From the NCBI RefSeq assembly GCF_036108815.1, contig NZ_CP107985.1:2914001-2978000 (forward strand): a DNA stretch of 64,000 nt. The letters are read 5' to 3'. Each line of letters begins with the position of its first letter. Position 1 is the stretch's first letter. This DNA comes from Streptomyces sp. NBC_00353 (GTDB lineage: Bacteria > Actinomycetota > Actinomycetes > Streptomycetales > Streptomycetaceae). The notes below the pieces were generated by a model. The model did no database searches. It was not told the origin of the DNA and saw only the letters and a list, made by a program, of their open reading frames with translations. The translations under genes were made by a program, and so were the position numbers. Of the stretch, positions 1-7,842 are shown in pieces.

Positions 1-669
1 GGTGTCGTTGCCCAGGTCGACGGCGAGGACATGGCCGCCGTCGGGGGCGGTGACGATCTGGTGGGCGTGCGGCCCGTCCTGGCCGGGGCCGGGGGCCGGG
101 GCCGTATGGACGACCAGGTCGGTGCGCTCCCCCAGCGAACCGTCGGCTGCGATCGGGTGCACGGCGACGCTGCCCGAGGTGTAGTTGGCGCTCAGCAGCC
201 ACCGGCCGCGCGGGTGGACCGAGAGATGGCAGGGGCCGGCGCCGCCGGTGGAGCGGGTGCCGAGCACCCGGAACGTTCCGTCCGGGGCGAGGGCCACGGC
301 CGTCACACCGCCTTGTTCCTGCTCGTCGACGGCGTACAGCGTGGTGCCCGAGGGGTGCAGGGCGAGGTAGGAGGGGTTGTCGACGCCGGTGATCGTCGTG
401 CGCCCGGTGATCGTCCCGGTCGCCGGGGCGTACCCGGCGACCCCGATCCCCGTACCCCCTCCGGCGGTCGAGGTGTACGTCCCCAGGAAGAGCGTCCCGG
501 TCCTTCGGTCGCGGGCGGCCGGTGCGTCCGGCCCGGCCGTCGGGCCGGACGGCGCGGGCGGAGCAGGCGAGAAGGAGACTGCGGCGCCCGCCAGGAGCGC
601 TCCGAGAAGCATGCGTCGGCTGGTGCGGGGCGTCATGCGCGGCACCTCGGGGTCGGCTGCGTCGGACAT
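1..669 (-). CDS. lactonase family beta-propeller protein, C-terminus cut by window edge
   Basis: The protein resembles the YbhE/3-carboxymuconate cyclase type of seven-bladed beta-propeller (Lactonase family), expected to be exported. After a short N-terminal tail an RRMLLGALLAGAA segment looks like a twin-arginine-type signal, followed by a Pro/Ala-rich stretch and then LFLGTYTS, NPSYLALHPSG, LYAVDE, GPCHLSVHPRGRWLLSANY and GPHAHQI, the usual blade repeats of this family. The GTG/ATG choices are two ATGs 33 bases apart; the upstream one has GGGAGAG about 8 bases ahead and is used here. No stop is reached, so roughly the last 40-45% of a usual 390-residue protein is missing. The substrate cannot be told from sequence. 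It faces away from the glyoxylate genes. Confidence 0.8.
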   Translation of the reverse strand, partial: MSDAADPEVPRMTPRTSRRMLLGALLAGAAVSFSPAPPAPSGPTAGPDAPAARDRRTGTLFLGTYTSTAGGGTGIGVAGYAPATGTITGRTTITGVDNPSYLALHPSGTTLYAVDEQEQGGVTAVALAPDGTFRVLGTRSTGGAGPCHLSVHPRGRWLLSANYTSGSVAVHPIAADGSLGERTDLVVHTAPAPGPGQDGPHAHQIVTAPDGGHVLAVDLGNDT

Positions 670-820
670 GTCAGCCACACTCTCCCGCCCCGACCGAAGC
701 CGCAAGTGGCGCAATTTCGGTTGCATTCTCTGCAACCACCATGCACGGGGCCGCGCGCGCCGGTCCCGGCGGCCCGGTGTGCGGACCCCCTCTTGACAGC
801 TCTCCCGTCAGCCATGCAAT

Positions 821-858
821 CTTCCGTTTAGCAGAAACTAACTTCCGCGATACGGAAG
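821..858. promoter_or_regulatory. two tandem 17-bp operator sites before hyi
   Basis: Two copies of an inverted repeat lie just upstream of hyi. The downstream copy is CTTCCG-CGATA-CGGAAG with perfect arms; the upstream copy is CTTCCG-TTTAG-CAGAAA with a weakened right arm. Their starts are exactly 21 bp apart, so two dimers would sit on the same DNA face. The same pair with the same spacing occurs before gcl, and nowhere else that I noticed in the window. A shared repressor, probably an IclR-type AllR regulator of allantoin/glyoxylate genes, is inferred. Confidence 0.7.
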
Positions 859-872
859 GAGCGCCTGACCCC

Positions 873-1712
873 ATGGGACACCCGGACCAGCGCTTCGATG
901 TGAACCTTTCGATCCTCTTCACGGAACTCCCGCTCCTGGAGCGCCCCGCGGCGGCCGCCGCCGCGGGCTTCACGGCGGTCGAGCTGTGGTGGCCCTGGAT
1001 CGAGACCCCAGCCCCGCCGCAGACCGAACTCGACGCTCTCAAGAAGGCGCTCGACGACGCGGGAACCCAGCTGGTGGGGCTGAACTTCTACGCCGGACAG
1101 CTCCCCGGCCCCGACCGCGGTGCGCTCTCCGTACCCGGCGCGGAGTCGGACCGGTTCCGCACCAATATCGATGTGGCGGCCGGCTTCGCCGCCTCGGTCG
1201 GCTGCAAGGCGCTCAACGCGCTCTACGGCAACCGCGTCGACGGCGTGGACCCGGCCGTGCAGGACGAACTCGCCCTGGAGAACCTGGTCCTGGCCGCCCG
1301 CGCGGCCGACCGGATCGGGGCGGTCCTGCTGATCGAGACCCTGAACAAGCCGGAGTCACCGCGTTATCCGCTGGTGAGCGCACCGGCCGGGATCGAGGTC
1401 GTCGACAAGGTCAACGCCGCGACGGGCCTCGGCAACGCCAGGTTCCTGCTGGACCTGTACCACCTGTCGATGAACGGCGAGGACCTCAGCCAGGTGATCG
1501 CCGCGTACGCCGGGAAGACCGGCCACGTCCAGATCGCGGACAACCCGGGGCGCGGCGCGCCCGGCACCGGCTCGCTGCCGCTCGAGCAGCTCCTCGACGA
1601 GCTGACGAAGGCCGGTTACGACGGCTGGGTCGGCCTGGAGTACAAGCCGGGCGACCGACCGAGCTCCGAGTCCTTCGACTGGCTTCCCGCCGAGGCGCGC
1701 GCGGCCCGCTGA
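873..1712 (+). CDS. hyi: hydroxypyruvate isomerase family protein
   Basis: A 279-residue TIM-barrel sugar isomerase that interconverts hydroxypyruvate and tartronate semialdehyde in the cytoplasm. Recognised from NLSILFTELPLLERPAAA at the start, FYAGQLPGPDRG, LLIETLNKPESPRYPL (metal-binding Glu), LLDLYHLSMNGED, GHVQIADNPGRGAPGTG and GLEYKPG, all characteristic of Hyi/YgbM proteins. It is about 20 residues longer than the usual 258-260 at both ends together. The ATG is preceded by CGGAAGGAG, which doubles as the right arm of the operator. It is followed 48 bases later by glxR, so the two are an operon acting on the product of glyoxylate carboligase. Confidence 0.92.
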   Translation: MGHPDQRFDVNLSILFTELPLLERPAAAAAAGFTAVELWWPWIETPAPPQTELDALKKALDDAGTQLVGLNFYAGQLPGPDRGALSVPGAESDRFRTNIDVAAGFAASVGCKALNALYGNRVDGVDPAVQDELALENLVLAARAADRIGAVLLIETLNKPESPRYPLVSAPAGIEVVDKVNAATGLGNARFLLDLYHLSMNGEDLSQVIAAYAGKTGHVQIADNPGRGAPGTGSLPLEQLLDELTKAGYDGWVGLEYKPGDRPSSESFDWLPAEARAAR

Positions 1713-1760
1713 GGGCGTCGGTCCGACCCTCGTACACACGTTATTCAGGAAGGCACCCTC

Positions 1761-2660
1761 ATGAGCAACAACCTCCCCAAGGTTGCGTGGATCGGACTCG
1801 GCATCATGGGCTCCCCCATGTCCGAGAACCTGATCAAGGCCGGTTACGACGTCACCGGTTACACCCTGGAGCAGGACAAGATCGACCGGCTGGTCGCCGC
1901 CGGCGGGAACGGCGCGGGCTCGATCGCCGAGGCGGTCCGGGACGCCGATGTCGTGATCACGATGGTGCCGGCCTCCCCGCAGGTCGAGGCCATTGCGTAC
2001 GGCCCCGACGGCATCCTGGAGAACGCGAGGTCCGGGGCCCTGCTCATCGACATGTCCTCGATCACCCCGCAGACCTCCGTGGACCTCGCGAAGAACGCCA
2101 AGGACCGGGGCATCCGCGTACTGGACGCCCCTGTGTCGGGCGGCGAGGCCGGTGCGATCGAAGCGGTGCTGTCGATCATGGTCGGCGGCGAGCAGGCCGA
2201 CTTCGACGCCGCGCAGCCGATTCTCCAGGCACTCGGCAGGACCATCGTGCTCTGCGGCCCGCACGGCTCCGGTCAGACGGTGAAGGCCGCCAACCAGCTG
2301 ATCGTCGCGGTCAACATCCAGGCCTGCGCCGAGGCCGTCGTCTTCCTGGAGAAGTCCGGGGTGGACCTCTCCGCCGCACTCGACGTGCTGAACGGCGGGC
2401 TGGCCGGCTCGACCGTACTGACCCGCAAGAAGGACAACTTCCTCAAGCGGGACTTCGCGCCGGGCTTCCGGATCGATCTGCACCACAAGGACATGGGCAT
2501 CGTCACCGACGCCGCCCGTAATGTCGGTGCCGCTCTGCCCGTCGGCGCCGTGGTCGCACAACTCGTCGCCTCGCTGCGCGCGCAGGGCGACGGCGGCCTG
2601 GACCACTCGGCGCTGCTGCGCGCGGTCGAGCGCCTCTCGGGTCAGCCCGTCCAGGCCTGA
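1761..2660 (+). CDS. glxR: tartronate semialdehyde reductase (2-hydroxy-3-oxopropionate reductase)
   Basis: A 299-residue enzyme of the 3-hydroxyisobutyrate dehydrogenase family. It reduces tartronate semialdehyde to D-glycerate with NAD(P)H, the step after glyoxylate carboligase. It has an N-terminal Rossmann fold (WIGLGIMGSPMSENL, residues 10-24), the substrate loop DAPVSGGEAGA (about 123-133) and the catalytic lysine in GQTVKAANQ (K175), then the all-helical C-terminal domain with the RKKDNFLKRDF segment typical of GarR/GlxR. AGGAAGG precedes the ATG by about 7 bases. Its neighbour hyi supports the GlxR assignment over other HIBADH members. A strong hairpin follows the stop. Confidence 0.93.
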   Translation: MSNNLPKVAWIGLGIMGSPMSENLIKAGYDVTGYTLEQDKIDRLVAAGGNGAGSIAEAVRDADVVITMVPASPQVEAIAYGPDGILENARSGALLIDMSSITPQTSVDLAKNAKDRGIRVLDAPVSGGEAGAIEAVLSIMVGGEQADFDAAQPILQALGRTIVLCGPHGSGQTVKAANQLIVAVNIQACAEAVVFLEKSGVDLSAALDVLNGGLAGSTVLTRKKDNFLKRDFAPGFRIDLHHKDMGIVTDAARNVGAALPVGAVVAQLVASLRAQGDGGLDHSALLRAVERLSGQPVQA

Positions 2661-2677
2661 CCGGCCTGCCCCCAGAC

Positions 2678-2739
2678 TTCCGGATGGTGTCGGCGCCGAC
2701 ACCTGTCCTGTCGCGCCCAGGCGTCGGCACCATCCGGAA
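2678..2739 (+). terminator. long-stem terminator after glxR
   Basis: Two 20-base arms, starting TTCCGGATGGTG and ending CACCATCCGGAA, match at 18 of 20 positions around a 22-base loop. There is no U-run, as is common in Streptomyces. It separates the hyi-glxR unit from the catalase gene. Confidence 0.75.
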
Positions 2740-2755
2740 CACCCCACTCTCAATT

Positions 2756-2798
2756 TCAACAAACTGTTGACGTTCGGTTCGGAGCGTACTTACGCTCC
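2756..2798 (+). promoter_or_regulatory. catalase promoter with two palindromes
   Basis: TCAACA-AAC-TGTTGA is a perfect inverted repeat whose right arm overlaps a -35-like TTGACG. Ten bases further, GGAGCGTA-CT-TACGCTCC is an 18-bp perfect palindrome that covers the expected -10 (TTACGC, 17 bases from TTGACG). Both lie where a repressor would block RNA polymerase. A peroxide sensor of the CatR/FurA type is possible but not shown. Confidence 0.5.
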
Positions 2799-2856
2799 TG
2801 GAGCCCCCAGGGCGTCGCAGTTCAGCAACTCCCGTACGGAAGGTCGCCCCGACACC

Positions 2857-4314
2857 ATGACGCAGCGTGTGCTTACGACCGAGTCAGGCGCCCCGGTCGC
2901 CGACAACCAGAACTCCGCCACCGCCGGCGTCGGTGGCCCGATCCTCCTCCAGGACCAGCACCTGCTGGAGAAGCTCGCACGCTTCAACCGGGAGCGCATC
3001 CCGGAGCGCGTGGTCCACGCCCGCGGCTCCGGCGCGTACGGCTACTTCGAGGTCACCGACGACGTCACCGGCTTCACCCGTGCGGACTTCCTCTCCGCCG
3101 TCGGCAAGCGCACCGATACGTTCATCCGGTTCTCGACGGTCGCCGACTCGCTCGGCGGCGCCGACGCCGTACGCGATCCACGCGGCTTCGCCCTCAAGTT
3201 CTACACGGACGAAGGCAATTACGACCTGGTCGGCAACAACACCCCGGTGTTCTTCATCAAGGACCCGATCAAGTTCCCCGACTTCATCCACTCGCAGAAG
3301 CGCGACCCGTTCACGGGCCGTCAGGAGCCGGACAACGTCTGGGACTTCTGGGCGCACGCCCCGGAGGCGACCCACCAGGTGACCTGGCTGATGGGCGACC
3401 GCGGCATCCCCGCCTCGTACCGTCACATGAACGGCTACGGCTCGCACACCTACCAGTGGACGAACGCCGAGGGCGAGGCCTTCTTCGTCAAGTACCACTT
3501 CAAGACGAACCAGGGTGTGCGCTCCCTCTCCGGCGAACAGGCCGCCGAACTCGCGGGCAGGGACGGCAACTCGCACCAGACGGACCTGCTGCAGGCCATC
3601 GAGCGGGGCGTGAACCCGTCGTGGACCCTGTACGTGCAGGTCATGCCGGCCGCCGAGGCCGCAGACTACCGCTTCAACCCGTTCGACCTCACCAAGGTGT
3701 GGCCGCACAGCGACTACCCGCTGCAGCGGGTGGGCCGGCTGGTCCTGGACCGCAACCCGGACAATGTGTTCGCCGAGGTCGAGCAGGCCGCCTTCTCCCC
3801 GAACAACTTCGTGCCCGGCATCGGCCCGTCCCCGGACAAGATGCTGCAGGGCCGCCTGTTCGCCTACGCCGACGCGCACCGCTACCGGCTCGGCGTCAAC
3901 CACACCCAGCTCCCGGTGAACGCGCCGCGGACCGCCGTCGTCGACAACTACGGCCGCGACGGTCTGCACGCCACCCGCAACGGTGCGCGGCACGACAAGA
4001 ACTACGAGCCCAACTCGTACGCGGGCCCCGCCCAGACCGACGCGGCGCTCTCCGCCCCGCTCGCCGTCCACGGCTGGACCGGCAGCCACGCGGCGCCCGC
4101 CCAAACCAAGGACGACGACTTCTTCCAGGCGGGCGAGCTCTACCGGCTGATGTCCGAGGACGAGAAGGGCCGCCTGGTCGCCAACATCGCCGGAGGCCTC
4201 TCCCAGGTCACACGCGACGACGTGATCGAGAAGAACCTCGCTCACTTCCACGCCGCGGACGCCGAGTACGGCAAGCGCGTCGAGGAAGCGGTCCGCGCCC
4301 TGCGCGAGGACTAG
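2857..4314 (+). CDS. katA: monofunctional heme catalase, small-subunit clade
   Basis: A 485-residue cytoplasmic catalase that dismutates hydrogen peroxide. The distal His is in ERVVHARGSGAYG (H54), the distal Asn in VGNNTPVFF (N127/N128), and the proximal heme-ligand Tyr in RLFAYADAHRYRLG (Y337). The length fits the small-subunit type (about 480-500) and there is no C-terminal flavodoxin-like domain. Of several in-frame starts, the chosen ATG directly follows the promoter region and gives the usual N-terminus. The gene has its own promoter with palindromes and its own terminator. Its position in the glyoxylate cluster fits peroxide made by urate or glycolate oxidation, though that link is inference. 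Confidence 0.96.
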   Translation: MTQRVLTTESGAPVADNQNSATAGVGGPILLQDQHLLEKLARFNRERIPERVVHARGSGAYGYFEVTDDVTGFTRADFLSAVGKRTDTFIRFSTVADSLGGADAVRDPRGFALKFYTDEGNYDLVGNNTPVFFIKDPIKFPDFIHSQKRDPFTGRQEPDNVWDFWAHAPEATHQVTWLMGDRGIPASYRHMNGYGSHTYQWTNAEGEAFFVKYHFKTNQGVRSLSGEQAAELAGRDGNSHQTDLLQAIERGVNPSWTLYVQVMPAAEAADYRFNPFDLTKVWPHSDYPLQRVGRLVLDRNPDNVFAEVEQAAFSPNNFVPGIGPSPDKMLQGRLFAYADAHRYRLGVNHTQLPVNAPRTAVVDNYGRDGLHATRNGARHDKNYEPNSYAGPAQTDAALSAPLAVHGWTGSHAAPAQTKDDDFFQAGELYRLMSEDEKGRLVANIAGGLSQVTRDDVIEKNLAHFHAADAEYGKRVEEAVRALRED

Positions 4315-4326
4315 AACGACAAGACC

Positions 4327-4363
4327 GCGCAAGGGATATGACGGGAGGTCATTTCCCTTGCGC
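4327..4363 (+). terminator. terminator after catalase
   Basis: GCGCAAGGGATATGAC pairs with GTCATTTCCCTTGCGC around GGGAG, with one mismatch (A:A), 12 bases after the catalase stop. The next 240 bases, up to the opposing terminator, hold no gene that I can support. Confidence 0.8.
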
Positions 4364-4603
4364 TGTCCGTCCGGCCGGCCCTGAGGGGTGCCCGGCGGGA
4401 CGGACGTGACCGAGGACCGCGGCGGCGTGCGAGCCAGTGCGGTGGTGAAGGCAGCCGGCGGCCGCTCTCGACCTGAGAGAGCGGACCCGGCCGCCATTGC
4501 CCGTCGCCGCGGTCCCGGCACAACCTGCACACAGGACTCCGCCCGGCGGCGCGAACGAAACGGTCGCGCCGGCCTCTCGCCGTCGGGCGGTCACCACCCT
4601 CAC

Positions 4604-4647
4604 GGAAGGGCGGGGAGTACGGACGGCCCCGCGCTCCCCGCCCTTCC
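4604..4647 (-). terminator. terminator of the leftward two-component operon
   Basis: A perfect 14-base stem (GGAAGGGCGGGGAG with CTCCCCGCCCTTCC) around a 16-base loop lies 34 bases beyond the response-regulator stop, in the direction of transcription. Confidence 0.8.
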
Positions 4648-4680
4648 CGCGTGCTCGCGCACCCGTCTGCTCGCGTCGGC

Positions 4681-5352
4681 TCAGCAGCCGGTCGGGCGTA
4701 CCAGGCCCGTCTCGTACGCGAAGACCGCCGCCTGGGTCCGGTCGCGCAGCCCCAGCTTGGCCAGGATCCGGCTCACATGGGTCTTCGCCGTCTGCTCCGC
4801 CACCACCAGGCGCGTGGCGATCTCCGCGTTCGACAGGCCCTGCGCGATCAGGGAAAGCACCTCGGTCTCACGCTCCGTCAGATCACCGACCCGGTCCATG
4901 AGCGGGGCCCGAGGCGCCGCCGTCATCCGGGAGAACTCGGCGATCAGCCGCTTGGTGATGTTCGGGGCGAGCAGCGCGTCACCTGCTGCCACCACCCGTA
5001 CCGCATGGACCAGTTCCTCGACCGAAGCGTCCTTGAGCAGAAAGCCGGACGCGCCCGCGCGCAGCGCCTCGTACACGTACTCGTCGAGATCGAAGGTGGT
5101 CAGGATGAGCACCTTGACCTGGGCGTCGTGCGGTGACGTGATGCGGCGGGTCGCCTCGATGCCGCCGAGCACGGGCATCCGGACATCCATCAGGACCACA
5201 TCCGGGGCGAGTTCGGCGACCTTGGACACGGCGTCGAGACCGTCCACCGCCTGACCGACGACCTCGACGCCGGGCTCCGCGTCGAGCAGCACGGTAAATC
5301 CCTGGCGGACCATCACCTGGTCGTCGGCGATCAGTACGCGGATGGTCGTCAC
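4681..5352 (-). CDS. NarL/FixJ-type response regulator
   Basis: A 223-residue DNA-binding response regulator. The receiver domain (residues 3-120) has the acidic pair D10/D11, the phospho-acceptor D56 in VVLMDVRMP, and the late lysine in GFLLKD. The LuxR-type HTH (about 150-213) reads LTERETEVLSLIAQGLSNAEIA then KTHVSRILAKLGLRDRTQA. Its ATG overlaps the stop of the sensor kinase by four bases, so the pair is translationally coupled. It is the last gene of a four-gene operon with a membrane acyltransferase and a secreted hydrolase, which may be its targets or sensed process. The signal is unknown. Confidence 0.95.
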   Translation of the reverse strand: MTTIRVLIADDQVMVRQGFTVLLDAEPGVEVVGQAVDGLDAVSKVAELAPDVVLMDVRMPVLGGIEATRRITSPHDAQVKVLILTTFDLDEYVYEALRAGASGFLLKDASVEELVHAVRVVAAGDALLAPNITKRLIAEFSRMTAAPRAPLMDRVGDLTERETEVLSLIAQGLSNAEIATRLVVAEQTAKTHVSRILAKLGLRDRTQAAVFAYETGLVRPTGC

Positions 5353-6668
5353 AGTGTGTCCTCAGCAGGTAAGGCGGCCAGGTCAGGGGCGCTCACCGGC
5401 AGGATAGCCGTGACTTCGTAGCCGCCGTCCGGGGTCCGTCCGGTGACGAGTTCGCCGCCCAGCATCGCGGCGCGTTCGCGCATTCCGAGCAGTCCGTGCC
5501 CCATGCCCCGCGATGGCGCCGCGGGTCCGTCCGGCGCGGTGTTGGTGATCCGGACGGTGAGCCCGGCCGTCCCGTAGGCCGTCTCCACCCGCACCTGGGC
5601 ACCGGGCGCGTGCCGCATCGCGTTGCTGAGGGCCTCCTGGACGATCCGGAACGCCGACAGTTCGACACTCGGCGGCAGCGGGCGCGACGTGCCGGTGGTG
5701 GCGGTGTCGACCACGAGCCCGGCGCCGCGCACATTGGCCAGCAGTTCGTCCAGGCGGTCGAGAGTGGGCTGCGGGGCGTGTCTCGCCCCCATCGAGAGAG
5801 CGTCCTCGGAGCGCAGTACGCCGAGCACATGCCGCAGCTCGGTGAGCGCCTCGACAGCGTTCTGCCGGATACCGGCGAGGTTCTCCCTGAGTTCGTCGGA
5901 CGGGTTCTCGACGAGGTGCGGGGCCACCTGAGCCTGGATGGAGATCACCGACATGTGGTGGGCGACCACATCGTGCAGCTCACGGGCGATCCGGTTGCGC
6001 TCCTCCAGCAGGGTGCGCCGGGCCCGCTCCCCGGCGGTGAGCTCCTCCTGGACGACCAGCTGGCTGCGGGTCACCCGCAGGCCGCGCAGGGCGGTGCCGA
6101 GGACCACGGATGCGATCAGGAACGGCGCTCCGCGGACGATGTCGTAGTTGTGCCCGGTGGTGAGGACGGTGCACGCCGGCCCGGAGAGAAGGGTGATCAC
6201 CAGCGCCACGACCGCGCGGCGTGGCCGCACCCGCAGCGCCAGCAGGAACAGCGACCCGCCCAGGAGAATCATCCCGGGGACGGTCCAGGGAAAGAGCACG
6301 TCCCTGCTGATGTCGGGTTCCGAGAGCCGCACGGTGACCACCAGAACGATCGTCGACACCCACCAGGCCGCCACCGGGCGGAACATCCCGGCGACGAGTG
6401 CCGCGCCCTGCATGATGCCCAACAGCACCGCGTACGTGGGAACGGAACCACCGTCGGCCGGGCTCAGCTGGGCGATGTGGAACGCGGTGAGAAACACGGC
6501 GCCGATGACCAGCGCCATCGCGAACACCGGTCGCCAGACCGGCCACCCGGGCTCCCCCATGGCCGGCATCGGGTCGGCGGGTGCCGTCAGGTCCTCGAAC
6601 AGGGCGCGCGGGGCGCCCCGCAGGGCGGACTTCAGACGCTTCGTGTCCCTCATCGCTTCCCGGTTCAT
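5349..6668 (-). CDS. sensor histidine kinase, HisKA_3/NarX-like
   Basis: A membrane sensor kinase partner of the following response regulator, about 439 residues. Five or so hydrophobic segments fill residues 45-175 without an obvious extracellular sensor domain. The dimerisation box RNRIARELHDVVAHHMSVI carries the phospho-His, and the HATPase C-terminus has RGMGHGLLGMRERAAMLGG. An ATG 54 bases further upstream is in frame but would overlap the preceding acyltransferase gene by 44 bases; the chosen ATG (MNREAMRDTKRL) leaves a 10-base gap. This small, sensor-poor layout usually detects membrane or drug stress, but the ligand is not predictable. Confidence 0.93.
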   Translation of the reverse strand: MNREAMRDTKRLKSALRGAPRALFEDLTAPADPMPAMGEPGWPVWRPVFAMALVIGAVFLTAFHIAQLSPADGGSVPTYAVLLGIMQGAALVAGMFRPVAAWWVSTIVLVVTVRLSEPDISRDVLFPWTVPGMILLGGSLFLLALRVRPRRAVVALVITLLSGPACTVLTTGHNYDIVRGAPFLIASVVLGTALRGLRVTRSQLVVQEELTAGERARRTLLEERNRIARELHDVVAHHMSVISIQAQVAPHLVENPSDELRENLAGIRQNAVEALTELRHVLGVLRSEDALSMGARHAPQPTLDRLDELLANVRGAGLVVDTATTGTSRPLPPSVELSAFRIVQEALSNAMRHAPGAQVRVETAYGTAGLTVRITNTAPDGPAAPSRGMGHGLLGMRERAAMLGGELVTGRTPDGGYEVTAILPVSAPDLAALPAEDTL

Positions 6669-6678
6669 CCGGCTCACC

Positions 6679-7842
6679 CTAAGCACGAGGCATCGCCGAT
6701 GCCTTGGCGGGACGGTTCTCACGGACGATCCTGCCGCTCCCGCGCGGCCGCCCCTCCTCGTACTTACGGAACGCCGCCCAGCACACCAGCAGCGCCACGG
6801 CGAACGCCGGCAGCCAGGCCAGCCGTGCGAACACCCAGCCGTAGTCCCTGGGCACGGTGTGCAGACCGGGCAGCGACTCGCCTGCGAGCAGGCCGACGGC
6901 GGTGACCGCCATCATCGCGGTCTGGTGCCAGAGGAAGACGGTCATCGCGGAGAGGTTGACCAGCGCCACCGCCGCCCAGGCCGCGGGGCGTCGAAGGACT
7001 CGCCGCAGCGGGCCGAGCAGCAGCCGGGCCGCGCCGCACTGGGCGAGGCCGAAGGTGACGGCCGCGAGGGTGGGCGGGTCGAGGTTGGAGATCCTGGCGC
7101 CGGGCACTCCGACCATGGACGCCGGGTAGCCGGCCCACAGGACGAGTCCGGCGGTGGTGGCGGCGCCGATGAGCAGCAGGGCCCATCCGGTCGACCGGCT
7201 CCGCAGGCAGCCGCGGGCCCAGCTCGCACCCAGGCAGTACGGGACCAGCCAGCCGGCCGCCACATCGATCCAGCCGAGCTGGGCGGGACCGCCCAGCCCG
7301 AACCGGATGAGGTCGACATGCAGCACGACGGCGAGCGGCCACAGCGGATGGAGCTTCGCGACCAGCGGGGTCGCCGCTGTCAGCGCGGCGAAGACCAGCA
7401 GGAACCAGAGCGGTGACAGCACCAGTTTGAGCAACGCGTGCACGGTCTCCGTGCCCACCCCGGAGGCGAGCAGCGCGCCCGCGATCACGGTCCACACCAC
7501 CAGCACGACGGCGACCGGCCGGAACAGCCGGCCCGTGCGGGCGCCGAGCCACTGCCTGTACGTGTTGCCGCGGGTGCGGGCGGAGGCGTAACTCTTCGCC
7601 CCGACCTCACCGCCCACCAGGAAGAACACCGCAAGCGTCTGGAACAGCCAGGAGACCGGGGTCAGTTGGGGCATGTGCTGGAGGGGGCTCGCGGCGCGCA
7701 CCGTGCCGGTGTCGGCGATCAGGGCGGTCACCAGCCAGTGGCCGAGCACCACGCCCAGAATGGCGAGGGCGCGCAGTGCGTCGACGGCGCGGTCGCGGTC
7801 GGGTGGGGTGGCGGCCTCGATCCGCCGGACGAGTTCACGCAT
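6679..7842 (-). CDS. membrane acyltransferase, family 3 (OafA/NodX-like)
   Basis: A 387-residue integral membrane protein. It begins with RDRAVDALRALAILGVVLGHW, the hallmark start of acyltransferase_3 proteins with the catalytic His in the first helix, followed by about ten hydrophobic helices and an Arg/Lys-rich tail. Members transfer acetyl or other acyl groups to cell-surface sugars or lipids. The start chosen (MRELVRRIEA) overlaps the upstream hydrolase stop by 8 bases; an ATG 45 bases earlier would lie inside that gene. It is part of the hydrolase-acyltransferase-kinase-regulator operon. Confidence 0.88.
   Translation of the reverse strand: MRELVRRIEAATPPDRDRAVDALRALAILGVVLGHWLVTALIADTGTVRAASPLQHMPQLTPVSWLFQTLAVFFLVGGEVGAKSYASARTRGNTYRQWLGARTGRLFRPVAVVLVVWTVIAGALLASGVGTETVHALLKLVLSPLWFLLVFAALTAATPLVAKLHPLWPLAVVLHVDLIRFGLGGPAQLGWIDVAAGWLVPYCLGASWARGCLRSRSTGWALLLIGAATTAGLVLWAGYPASMVGVPGARISNLDPPTLAAVTFGLAQCGAARLLLGPLRRVLRRPAAWAAVALVNLSAMTVFLWHQTAMMAVTAVGLLAGESLPGLHTVPRDYGWVFARLAWLPAFAVALLVCWAAFRKYEEGRPRGSGRIVRENRPAKASAMPRA

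Noticed and set aside
2820..2856. A CCCGTACGGAAG sequence in the catalase leader as a third glyoxylate operator
   Set aside because: The arms and the 5-base spacer do not fit the CTTCCG-N5-CGGAAG pattern, and there is no second copy 21 bp away.
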